Under the pieces are notes generated by a model. It saw nothing but the letters and a program-made list of their open reading frames with translations, was not told where the DNA came from and did not search any database. The position numbers and the translations under genes are program-made. This document shows, piece after piece, positions 52,671 through 62,430 of a DNA stretch of 64,000 bases; position 1 is the first letter of the stretch, and each line of letters begins with the position of its first letter. Source of the stretch: Craspedostauros australis. Lineage: Eukaryota; Bacillariophyta; Bacillariophyceae; Mastogloiales; Achnanthaceae. The stretch lies in contig JAMXDE010000010.1 in the NCBI GenBank assembly GCA_026770025.1, forward strand, positions 62,001 to 126,000. The letters run 5' to 3'.

Positions 52671-55600
52671 ATGAAGGCACCTTCGAAACGTGGCCCGAGA
52701 TGGATGCATCTTCTATCGATGCTGGCGTTGCAATCGCGCGGTTCCCAAGGATTTCAACACTGCGGGACTTCTTCGCCCACCAACCACCACCGATCAAGAC
52801 CACCATCAGCATCCTTCCGAGCAATGCCGTTGCCCTATGCTCATGCTCTTCATGCTACGACTTTCAGTGGCTACCCACACCATCATCATCATCATCATCA
52901 TCTGTGTGGCCACCAATCGTGTCAATCGCAACAACGATGGCACCAGCGTCAATACCGATCCCCGCTACAAGCACGACAGCAGCCATGTTGCACGAGGTTG
53001 TCTTCAATCCTAAGATCTTCGCGTTGCGACGACGAATCATGGACGGTCGGTGACGTTGACGGCGATTTCATGCGATTGGAATACGCCATCAACTTGAACA
53101 ATGCATGGGGAAATCGAAAGTCGATGGAGAGAAGGGAAGAGATGGACGAGCTTTCCAGACAAGAACGCCCGGTGTTTCGGGATGCCAAGAACTTCGTTCT
53201 CATACCACTAGTCGCGACCGCCTTCCTCACGATGGCATGCAAACGTTCGTCAGCGATACAAAGGATCGCATCGATCTTCCATTCGATCGTCGATCTGCAT
53301 TTCTTGCTCGTGGTGGTGGCGTGCCCGATACTGATGCTGGGGCTGAAGAAGTTGACGATGCCCAAGCCAGAGCCGATGCCGGACGAACTGAAAGAGCTAG
53401 GTGAACTGCGTGACCTCGTCATGAGTTCCCTCTCCATACCCATCGATTGGGTGGATCCGTTGGAATCGTGTAAAGATCGCTCCTTAGTCCTCCTGGAGTA
53501 CTGGTGGTCCGCTGTTTGGTGCATGGGGCTGGTGACGATGTTGGCCAGAATTGCTGGCATCACCAACAACGCAAGCGTGCGCGTCTGGCTCTCCCTCAGC
53601 CAGTTCTTCACGCGACTTGGGGCGCTTTCGTCGTTGTTCGGCTGCGGCACCGTCCTGTTCGACGTGCAGCGGAAGGATCAGGAACGACCTATCGGCTTCT
53701 TTCCGACCTATTTGCAAAAAATGATCAAGAGCACCACGGCATGGGCCAGGATGGGGTTGATCTCAGACTTGTCGAAGGTGCTCACAGGCATACCTGCCAG
53801 ATTCAGCTATGGAGTCTACGGCACGGTTATGATCGCCGCGGCGGGTGCGATGACAAGATTGGTGCAACCGAAGGACGAAGATACTGAAGAGCCAAGAGAC
53901 AAGCCAAAGCGCGTGGCCGATGCGGAGCGTCTTCTGCTCGGCAGCTTATGGATTGCGATGGCTTGGGATGCCATCAAGCGCTTTCCTTGGCACAGCTTGA
54001 AACGCCAATTCCTTCGAGTTCCTCGGATATGTTCATTGACTGTCGTCGGAGCATCCTTCTTGGCAGCGTTGCCATTCATCCCGTAAGCAGCTTGTGCCGT
54101 TGGCTACCGGAATGATGTCATCTGCATACGAGGATCCATGCGTTCGTGTCATTTTATCGTCTCACTGTCGCGGTATGGTTCGCAACACCTGGCATGTCCT
54201 TACTCCAAGTGGCTGACATCCATTGCTATCGTCTGATCGACCATACCATACGTACTTATTGCGCCCTGCCACCCTCCCTGGATGGTATGCCCGACTGCGC
54301 TTCCATGGGCGCCCATCTGTATCCACACTCACATTTCACATTCACATCCCTGCATGCATATCCCCGAATGTCACAGAGCATGGTTCCACATCTCTCATTT
54401 GATTCGCCAAACATCTGTTCTGCGCCAAGACAACGTCTCTCTTTCCTTGCTCATCGCCGACCCTGAGCGATATCAAAAGGAAATCGATGCACCCGAGAAT
54501 GCGCCCATATGGAGATACACCATCTTCTGGAACGATCCGGTACGACTCAATCAAGTCATGATGAAGTGGGAGGATGAGTTCTATTACAACCTTCTCATCA
54601 AGGGATGCCCGGAGGATATAATGAGAAAACAGATGCAAGAAATCGCCAGACAAGAAGATTTGGGAAATCAGGAATGGTACAAAATTGTCGACAGGGCCAT
54701 GAACCAGAAGGAGCCTTCCGAGATCGATGTTCCTCTAGAAAAATGCAAAGAGAATGCCATGGCATCGTTTGCGAAGAAGCACGCAGAGCACCTAAAAAGT
54801 AGGAAACATGAGGTGAGAAGGAGACGCAAACGGAGAGGGGCAGGAAGAGAAGCAGCAGGAGGAGGAGGAGGGAGAGGACTTGCTTTGTGTTGAGACGGCT
54901 GACGTGTATCTGCTTGCGCACTTTGCTCCTTCATCATCTGTGTTCTTGTGTGACAACGCTGTGACTCGTCATTTCAGCAATGTTCGACACCTATCGCCAT
55001 CGTCTGATACAGCAGCAGTGCACATCATACTCTTGCACTGACATCACTACATTTGCGACTGCTTTCTCTATTTTGGCCACAACTGACAGGACCCATTGGG
55101 CGTGGCAGTCTACAGCATGCTGGGAATCGGATTGGGGCTCAACTTCGATCACATGAGCGAGTTGGAACCAGGCAAGGTGCCATCGGGACGCAGGCTGCAA
55201 GCTCGTGCGGCAAAGAGCGCCATCTTGCGTGCGAAGCAACTCAAGGATCCCAACCGCATCCTTCAGGCGACTCAACACGTGACGGATGAAAACGAGAAGG
55301 CGGCCATTCGAGACCGGATGCAAAAGGAAGCGAAGGAAGAGATCGAGGCAATGGCACAACGTTTGACTGATTTGATACCAACGGGATTCTCGGACGAGAG
55401 CGAGGGCGAGGCGAAGGTGAGTATGAGGGAATACCGTCGCGTCAGTGCGACCGAGATGGTAGTCGTTGATCCCGACAAGGACAACACCAGGATGGAAGAA
55501 CCTCAAGATGAGGTCGTCCGAGCTCTCCTCCAGGAGGGCTCTCGCAGAAGCAAGGATGGCAAACTCACAGAAAACGCTGACGAAGCCTTCCTCTCTGCCT

Positions 55601-55761
55601 ACATGGACTACGTGGAGAAGAAGAAGGCCCAGCCAAACGAAAGCGTTGAAGATGCGACGGCGTCCTCTCAAAGGGAAGGCGGCGAAGGCAGTAGCGGCAA
55701 TGATAATGATGGCGATGACACTGACAGCGATCGTGATGGTCCAGAGATGGTCATCACGTGA
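52671..55761 (+). CDS. unrecognised multi-span membrane protein, probably plastid, three exons
   Basis: Exons 52671-54082, 54377-54812 and 55090-55761 keep frame (CC/A; GAG/GAC) and give 839 aa. I chose the ATG at 52671 because it opens a hydrophobic leader (MHLLSMLALQSRGSQG/FQHCG), an ASAF-like plastid presequence, followed by a Ser/Arg/Gln/His-rich stretch with eight histidines. Four or five hydrophobic spans follow (FVLIPLVATAFLTMAC, HFLLVVVACPILML, VWCMGLVTMLARI, YGVYGTVMIAAAGAM, LTVVGASFLAALPFIP). Exon 2 codes a soluble helical part (PIWRYTIFWNDPVRLN, MKWEDEFYYNLLIKGCPED); exon 3 has LGVAVYSMLGIGLGLN and an acidic, Ser/Asp-rich tail. No known family recognised. Splice sites chosen by frame and GT-AG. 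Convergent with RsmH. Confidence 0.72.
52877..52902 (+). repeat. CAT/CAC run coding poly-histidine
   Basis: Eight consecutive His codons near the N-terminus of the membrane protein; a triplet microsatellite. Confidence 0.85.
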
Positions 55762-55956
55762 TTTCTCCGGAGAGACTAGAACATTGAAGGTGAATTGTCA
55801 AGAAGAGCCATGAAGCCAAGTCGAGTAGCACTGAGAGCTTGGAAGCTCGCATTGGGGGGATGAAACATGCGCATGTCCAAGTGCATGTCCTAGTACGGGC
55901 ACAGAAAATATGGGATTGAATAGAGTTACACACGCCGCATGTTATGAAACCATTCT

Positions 55957-57360
55957 CTACACTTCCGACGTCGTGCGTTCGCCCACCCGCAATGTGGCAC
56001 TGCGCGCTCTTGTGTTGATTTCAATCTCATCCTTCCTCGCTTTGCCCCTCTTTCCCACCACCTTGAATGGTTTGGGCGGGCCATTGTAGTTGCCGTACAT
56101 GTCCTTCTGCTGGCTCCGCTTGTTGCGCTGGATCGTTCCGTCACGGATCATGCGTTTCGTTGCCCGGTCCTCCATGCTATGGTAGCTGAGAACGACCAGC
56201 CGACCGCCGGGCCGCAGCAGCTTAGGACATGCCTCGGATAGCACCTGCTCCAGAACCTTCTCTTCATTGTTGACGACGATGCGGAGGCTCTGAAAGACTC
56301 GCGCGAGAGTGGCTGTGCGGCCCATGCGTTTGCTCTTCTTGGCGAATTGAGGTGTGACTGTGGCAACGGCATCCACCAGGTCACCCGTCGTCGACAGTGG
56401 CCGATGTTCGGCGATGGCATTGGCGATCACCTTCGATCGAGGTTCGTCACCGTACACTTTCAGTATCCGCTGCAGTTCCCTGGTGTCGAATTCGTTGCAA
56501 ATATCCGCGGCCGTCAATCCGGACGACTGGTTGCTCATTCTCATATCCAGCGGGCCGTCCTTCATGAAGGCGAAACCGCGTTCGGCGGTGTCGATCTGAT
56601 GCGACGACACGCCGAGGTCCAGCAGGATGCCATCCACGCCTGTGTCGTGCTCCAGCACCGGCTTGTTGGTCACGGGATGTGCAACATCCTTCAAGGTGAT
56701 TGGCAGATCGCCAAAGTTAGTCCTGACCGGGATGAAATGTGGCTTCGTCTCGTCCCCGGTCGTGTACTGATGAAGCCGTTCCGACGCCGTTGCCAATGCG
56801 TCTGGATCCACATCGCACCCCAGCACGATATCACCGGCTTGCAGCGTCTCCAGCAGAGCGTTCGAATGTCCGCCGCCACCAAGTGTGCCATCGACAAAGA
56901 CGAGCCGAGCATCTTTGGCATCCACGTCAACATCTTCATTGTCGTCAACGGCACTATCTGCGTTGGGGTATTCAGAGCCTTGCCGTATCCTGGACCGCTC
57001 ACACTGCAGCAGGGCATCGATACATTCCTTCCACATCACCGGTGCATGGTACGTCGTTGCGAATCTCGCATCCGATTCCGCAGTTTGCGAAACATCGGCG
57101 TCGTCGGCCACTGTATTGATGTCAGTGCCATCGTTGTCGTTGTCCGCGCTTGCTTTGGAATGAAGAAGCCGCAATGATGGCGAGAACAGCTGCGGCTGGT
57201 ACAGGGAAGTCGCACGGGTACTTATACCGACATATCGATGAGAGAATTGACCGACTGGCACGGATTGAGACACGAGAAATCCGGCGGCTCGCTTGGCTTG
57301 GAAGACCTGCGAGCTGCACAGGCCCAATGCGGCCCTGACGAAGCGGCGGTTGAGGTTCAT
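55957..57360 (-). CDS. RSMH: 16S rRNA (cytosine-1402 N4) methyltransferase, organellar
   Basis: Intronless, 467 aa from MNLNRRFVRAALGLCSS; I place the start there because it opens an Arg/Ala-rich amphipathic leader fit for a mitochondrion (the frame is open further, but that part is polar). RsmH/MraW methylates the decoding-site cytosine of small-subunit rRNA (animal METTL15 does this in mitochondria). Visible: TTYHAPVMWKECIDAL, LVFVDGTLGGGGHSNALLE (AdoMet loop), GILLDLGVSSHQIDTAERGF, GPLDMRM, LARVFQSLRIVVNNE and GGRLVVLSYHSMEDR, the complete family set. An acidic insert separates leader and domain. Convergent with the membrane protein (195 nt apart), divergent from RRP41. Confidence 0.95.
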   Translation of the reverse strand: MNLNRRFVRAALGLCSSQVFQAKRAAGFLVSQSVPVGQFSHRYVGISTRATSLYQPQLFSPSLRLLHSKASADNDNDGTDINTVADDADVSQTAESDARFATTYHAPVMWKECIDALLQCERSRIRQGSEYPNADSAVDDNEDVDVDAKDARLVFVDGTLGGGGHSNALLETLQAGDIVLGCDVDPDALATASERLHQYTTGDETKPHFIPVRTNFGDLPITLKDVAHPVTNKPVLEHDTGVDGILLDLGVSSHQIDTAERGFAFMKDGPLDMRMSNQSSGLTAADICNEFDTRELQRILKVYGDEPRSKVIANAIAEHRPLSTTGDLVDAVATVTPQFAKKSKRMGRTATLARVFQSLRIVVNNEEKVLEQVLSEACPKLLRPGGRLVVLSYHSMEDRATKRMIRDGTIQRNKRSQQKDMYGNYNGPPKPFKVVGKRGKARKDEIEINTRARSATLRVGERTTSEV

Positions 57361-57956
57361 GGTGTCGCTTAATATTTGCTCTGTTGTGATGTGCTTCTGG
57401 GAGAGCCTTCCTCTGTTGTCGAGTGTAGCGTCGTCGGCCCTGGTATCCTCTCGATCTCTTGCCTTCTTTGCTCGGTTGCTTCTTTGCTCTGTTTCTGTTG
57501 ATAGATCTTTGGTCTCGCTTTGATTTTGTGATGGGAGAGAAAACACCAACATTTGTTGATGGCTCAGTCTGTCCGTCGTCCCGTCGTGGTTTGTCCTTGT
57601 CTGAGTTGTGAACCAACCAAAGAAGCAATCAACGAAACAACACGGCGATCTGACGATCCATCGAAAAGGGGAGAAACAAAGATCTCTTTTGCGTCGATGA
57701 TGGGAACACGTGCGAAACCACCACCATCTTCAGCCACACATCGTCATCAGATCATAAAACCAACACATCATACGAGCACGGCACAGCGCATAATCTGATG
57801 GGCACGAACCAACAAACAACAAGCAAACAAGAAAAGACGATGGTGATGATGATGTGATGGCAAGGAGGAAGATCCAATTCACACACACACCAAGCTTCAA
57901 CTCTAACGTGCTATCCTCCTCAACGTGCAGCGCAGACGTACGAGCAGACCAGCACG
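57361..57956. promoter_or_regulatory. divergent intergenic region RSMH/RRP41
   Basis: 596 nt between two divergent starts; no gene is supported. It is A/C-rich near RRP41, read as 5' UTR. Confidence 0.4.
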
Positions 57957-58790
57957 ATGGCAAACTCGCTGCGACGCACCGACATCCTGACGCTGTCCAA
58001 TCTGCGCAACGATGGACGCAAGCCAGATGAAATCCGACGCATGCGCACCCGGTTGGGCGCTGTGAGCCACCAGGACGGTGTTGCGGGAAGCGCCGTCGTG
58101 GAGATGGGCCTCACCACCGCCCTCGCCACCGTGCGCGGGCCGTTGCAGTGCGAGAGGCGATCCGACGAGCTGCCTGACAGGGCCATCCTGGACGTCACCA
58201 TCAAGGCCACCGCGTTCTCCACATCCGGCGATCGACGCGCCATCAACCCCAACAGCGACCGTCGCTTCATCGAGATGTCGCACCACATCAAGAGGGCCAT
58301 GGAGGCCGGCGTCCTCCTCCATCTCTATCCCAAGTCCCGCATCGAGCTCGTGGTCTGCATCATCTCCGACGATGGCGGCAAGCTCTGCGCGGCAATCAAC
58401 GCCTCCACGCTCGCGCTGGTGGACGCTGGCATTCCCATGAAAGACCTCGTGTGCGCCTGTTCCGCTGGCTACTCCGGCATCGACAGCGACACGGCGCTCG
58501 TGGACCTCAACCGTCGCGAAGAGTCCTCCTACGCTGGCGAAGCCTCCATCAACCTGCCCTGCGCCATGATGCCGCAACGCAACACCATCGTTCTGGCGCA
58601 ATGCGAGGCTCGGTTGCCCAACTTCCGAACCTTGGAGGTTGTCACGGACGCCGCCATGGATGGATGTCGCGCCGTCTTCGACATTCTCCAAGCCGCAATT
58701 CGCGAACGGGCCGTCACACTGCTCAGCGCGAGGATGGGGCACGCGCAGGTGGAAAACGCCTACGCGGAACCTGCTCCGGTCGAAACATGA
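57957..58790 (+). CDS. RRP41: exosome complex subunit RRP41 (RNase PH fold)
   Basis: Intronless, 277 aa. RRP41 (EXOSC4) is one of the six RNase PH-like subunits forming the RNA exosome ring, which guides 3'-5' RNA decay and rRNA processing in nucleus and cytosol. Visible: LSNLRNDGRKPDEIRRMRTR, ALATVRGPLQC, ATFSTSGDRR-type loop (KATAFSTSGDRRAINPNSDR), FIEMSHHIKRAMEAGVLLHL, LYPKSRIELVVCIISDDGG and the signature ALVDAGIPMKDLVCACSAGY. In eukaryotic exosomes this fold is usually catalytically inactive; I cannot decide activity here. The C-terminal 30 residues extend beyond the usual end. Confidence 0.95.
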   Translation: MANSLRRTDILTLSNLRNDGRKPDEIRRMRTRLGAVSHQDGVAGSAVVEMGLTTALATVRGPLQCERRSDELPDRAILDVTIKATAFSTSGDRRAINPNSDRRFIEMSHHIKRAMEAGVLLHLYPKSRIELVVCIISDDGGKLCAAINASTLALVDAGIPMKDLVCACSAGYSGIDSDTALVDLNRREESSYAGEASINLPCAMMPQRNTIVLAQCEARLPNFRTLEVVTDAAMDGCRAVFDILQAAIRERAVTLLSARMGHAQVENAYAEPAPVET

Positions 58791-60574
58791 GTTGACTTTA
58801 CTTTACTTCACTTGGCTTGAACTCCTCTGCGCTATTCTTCTCTACTCAGTTGAGAGCCAACGCATTGGACGTCGTCCGTTTATCAATTCTACAATGAATC
58901 GAACAAACGGAGAGAATTGGCTGCTCAAGTGCCATCTTCGCAGACGCACGGTAAGTCTTCGCTTGTTGACTTGCCTGCTATATTCGAGGGGGGATCAGCG
59001 AGAGGATCGTCAAGATCATCGGTGTACCCACCTTTCATCCATCAGTTACGATTACAATCAACAGCACGAGCCCAAAGAAGCCATGCCCACCATGCTGTAC
59101 CATTCCATGTCGTGTCGTGTGTCATCAAGTGAGGAAGACAAGATTCAAACTTTTCATTTTTTACCCGACGGATTTTCATTCGGTGGGGATATTCATCTCT
59201 GTGGTTCTGATGATGACACACGGCACGTACTCTTGGCGGGGGCAGGTGCTTTGGCGCAGGTGGTTGTGGCTGTGGTGGTGCTGGGTGTGATGGCAGTTTC
59301 GTCTGATGCATGAGCATGATCTGTTTCCGTTTCGTTTCATGCCAACCATCCAAGGTGTCGGAGCGAGAGAAAATCAGTCATGACAACCGGCACACTGTAT
59401 TGCATCGGATCGTCTCGTGGCATGGCCATCCTGTCCCGTCCAAACACAACCTTCCGGCGATGACGACAAATTGCAAAATCCTTGACTGGACGCAGCTGAA
59501 ACCTGTGTTCCTCGTGGAAGCAATAATCTTTGAGAACGAGAGCCTTTGGGAAGGATTTGGAAGGCATGCATGGATGGGTGGCATGGCATGGCATGGTTCT
59601 ACTCTGTTTGCTTCTATCACATCCACATTTCTCATCCGATTGTACCCACCGACCTCTGTGTACGTCTGTTTGTTTTTCCGCGTGTACCGTACATTCACTA
59701 CAATCCTTATTCACATTATTCCGTCCCCTGCAGCACGATGGCAACTGTTCCAAGCCAAGCAACGCCCCTCATTCTGTGCATGCCTATTCGTGCGCGTCCA
59801 TCCGTCAGAAGTTGTAAATATTGTCGACCCAGCAGAAGCGGCAGCCAGCGCAACAGGCGCTCGTTTCCTCTTGAGGTGCGAAGTACGATGGATAAGGGCG
59901 CGCCAGTGCACTGAGCGCAAGTCGCTGCTCTCTCTATTTGCGAAGGAGTCCATGTAGCGCTGGCTACCAGTACGACTATGATCGATCAACAGACACCAAA
60001 GTATTGGTAGCTGTGGAAACCCTGGTAATAGAACACTCCGGCCAAAAGTAGAGCACACAGCCATTGTAGCAATTTGCTTGAGATAGAGCACAGCGGTAAC
60101 TTAGAACGCATGGGCATGAATCTCTTTAATCCATGTAATGACATTCCACCGTTGAATTAGGACAAGTGTTTAATCATTGTATGAGTGAGATGAAGTGAGG
60201 TGTTTACAATTTGGCTTGGGCGGAGCTCCTACTTTCGCGTTCCTACCGTTGGGAACGCCTCCAACGAGACACGTTTGGGCAGTTGTCAACACACAAAAAC
60301 CTGGCAGAACCGTCACTCACACGCGCTGGCGTCCACACAATTCAACCAAAACCGAGGTCATTCGAACACAAAACCTCTCACCACCCACAACACTACCCCT
60401 CACACAGTATTGTCCTGTGGAGAGGCAAACACAACGAGCAACTCTATTTCACGTTACTCTTCATCCCTCAACCTGACCGCACCAGACATAGAATACAAGC
60501 ACCAAGCAGGTATCCTCAACACTCTCCTGCTATTGGCATTCCGGTTCCATCATTCACCTCCTCTTCTCCACACG
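58791..60574. other. 1.8 kb intergenic block
   Basis: Several overlapping frames (largest 58639-59313 and 59310-59957, plus strand) are open, but each lacks motifs, and both overlap or abut RRP41 out of frame. CACTTTACTTCACTTGG direct repeats follow the RRP41 stop. The last 400 nt before the MFS start are A/C-rich and may be 5' UTR. Confidence 0.45.
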
Positions 60575-62299
60575 ATGCCACGTGTGCAAACAAGTACGAA
60601 TGACATTCGCAGCACAAGTGAGCCTGTCACTGCAGAATCCAACCATGAAATGCAGCAGGATCTGCGACAACCCTTGCTGATCCAGGATGACGAAGCATCC
60701 TCAGCATCACAGCCACTGCAAGCACAGCCACGGCCGTCACCGAACCTGAAGTACGCCAAGATGTACACATTCTTTGCATTCGCGGGACGCTCCATCTGGA
60801 ACCAGAATGTGCTGGCCACCTTCGTCTACCTGCTGCGCAACAATGACGCCAAATCCGTCGGATACATCACGGCTTGCATGGGATTGGCGCAGATGGGAGT
60901 CTCCTTCCCGGCAGGCTACTTGGCCGATCGCTACCGCCGCGACACTCTGCTGCGATTCGCCTCGCTGCTGGGCCTTCTCGCTGCCGCCATCACCATCGTG
61001 GCCGTGCAGTATCGCAGCTACCTGCGTCTCGTCGCGGCCTTGACGTGCTGGGGATTGCACTGGGGTGTGGCCAACACCTGCCTCAATGCCATCTTTGCCG
61101 ATTCCATGCAGGATGGCGAGCGCGCCAAGCAATTCACATCGCGCAGCATCTACCTGCAGCTCGGAAACCTCGCGGGGCCGCTCCTGTGTCTCGGCATGTT
61201 CCTCTATTTGGGTGACACGTGGACGTTGCGTGATTGCACCGTCGTGCTTGCGGCTGGACAGCTTGTCGCCGTTCCCAGTCTCGTCCTGTTGTGGCTGTTG
61301 AGCGATGACAACACCGTGCCTCACGAAGATTCGGAAGAAGCCGACAGTGACGAAGGCAATATCAGTGACAGCGAGCAAAGTCAACCGGAGCAACGGCAAC
61401 TGCAACAACATCAGCAGCAGCAGCAACAACAACAACAACAACGTGACAGTGAACTGCAAAGGTTACATTCCGCATCAACCACAGCGACCGAAAATGGAAC
61501 GGAGACTGCCGAGTCGCCAGCACCATCATCACCACGGCCCAAAATATGCTGCATCATTTCATCCAATCGACGGATCCCCATGTGCGTGGCATTGTCTGAC
61601 GTCATGGCTGGATTGGCGTCGGGCATGTCCATTCGATACATCGCCATCTTTCTGTACGACAACGTGCACCTCTCGCCTGCCGTCGTTCAAATCCTTTACG
61701 TCCTCAGCCCCATTCTGCAAAGCGTCCTCATGAAATCGGCCGAGTACATCTCCGCGAACCATCTCGGACGATGCCGCACCACCGTCCTGTTCAAATGGAT
61801 CGGCATCACCTTGATGTTCGGCATGATCGTGTCCTACCAGCATGGAATGCCCGCATGGTTCATCTGCGCGTTGCTCGTCACACGCACCTCCTTCATGAAC
61901 TCCACACGTGCGCTGACGAAGAGCATCGTCATGGATCACGTCCCACGCAAGGAGCGAGCCAAGTGGAGCGCCCTGGAATCGGTCAACATGTTCTCGTGGT
62001 CCGGCAGCGCGGTGTTGGGTGGCATTCTCGTCGGTATGCAAGGCATCCTCTTCAACTTTTGCATCACGGCGACGTTGCAGTTCTTTGCGACGTTTCCGAT
62101 CATCTCCCTGTTTTCGGTTTTGGATGAGCGGCGCGGCAATGAGGATTCAAGCGAGTTGGAATCATCGTCTCAAGGCGATAGTGCGGGCCACGGCGTGAGC
62201 GAAGGTGACGACGTTCTCCTTCTCATGGAAGTCAATGATGACGACAGCAGCAAAACGCAATCTCAAGCCAACGGTGCCCACAACAACACCATTTGCTGA
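60575..62299 (+). CDS. major facilitator superfamily transporter
   Basis: Intronless, 574 aa from MPRVQTSTND; the frame is open upstream, but that part lacks hydrophobic or conserved sequence. About 12 hydrophobic spans are visible in two halves. Between the second and third lies AGYLADRYRRDTLLRFASLL, the G-x-L-a-D-r-x-G-R-like loop of MFS proteins, here with an RRD ending. A cytosolic loop between the halves is acidic and carries a poly-Gln run. The second half includes SDVMAGLASGMSIRYIAIFL and a long tail. N-terminal acidic dileucine-type region (LRQPLLIQDDE) could sort it to a lysosome or vacuole. Substrate unknown. Confidence 0.9.
   Translation: MPRVQTSTNDIRSTSEPVTAESNHEMQQDLRQPLLIQDDEASSASQPLQAQPRPSPNLKYAKMYTFFAFAGRSIWNQNVLATFVYLLRNNDAKSVGYITACMGLAQMGVSFPAGYLADRYRRDTLLRFASLLGLLAAAITIVAVQYRSYLRLVAALTCWGLHWGVANTCLNAIFADSMQDGERAKQFTSRSIYLQLGNLAGPLLCLGMFLYLGDTWTLRDCTVVLAAGQLVAVPSLVLLWLLSDDNTVPHEDSEEADSDEGNISDSEQSQPEQRQLQQHQQQQQQQQQQRDSELQRLHSASTTATENGTETAESPAPSSPRPKICCIISSNRRIPMCVALSDVMAGLASGMSIRYIAIFLYDNVHLSPAVVQILYVLSPILQSVLMKSAEYISANHLGRCRTTVLFKWIGITLMFGMIVSYQHGMPAWFICALLVTRTSFMNSTRALTKSIVMDHVPRKERAKWSALESVNMFSWSGSAVLGGILVGMQGILFNFCITATLQFFATFPIISLFSVLDERRGNEDSSELESSSQGDSAGHGVSEGDDVLLLMEVNDDDSSKTQSQANGAHNNTIC
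61404..61442 (+). repeat. CAG/CAA repeat coding poly-glutamine in the MFS loop
   Basis: Interrupted CAG then CAA codons give about eleven glutamines in the central loop, a candidate length-variable microsatellite. Confidence 0.85.
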
Positions 62300-62409
62300 A
62301 GCGAGCCAAAATACAAGTAAAATAAATGTAGCAGCACTTCTCAAGTGAACAAGCGCACTTGATGCAGTCGAGTACGCGCCGTCTTGTAGAGCCGTGTCAT
62401 TTCTATTGT

Positions 62410-62417
62410 TACTCGTA
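62410..62417 (+). promoter_or_regulatory. TACTCGTA element in the convergent MFS/kinase region
   Basis: Exact copy, but it lies between two stop codons (62299 and 62431), so it is not near a known start. It argues that the motif is not strictly a 5' signal. Confidence 0.2.
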
Positions 62418-62430
62418 GATTGAGAATCGA

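Noticed and set aside
58639-59957. Two plus-strand frames of about 220 codons after RRP41
   Set aside because: First overlaps RRP41 out of frame, second has no domain and mixed composition; read as intergenic.
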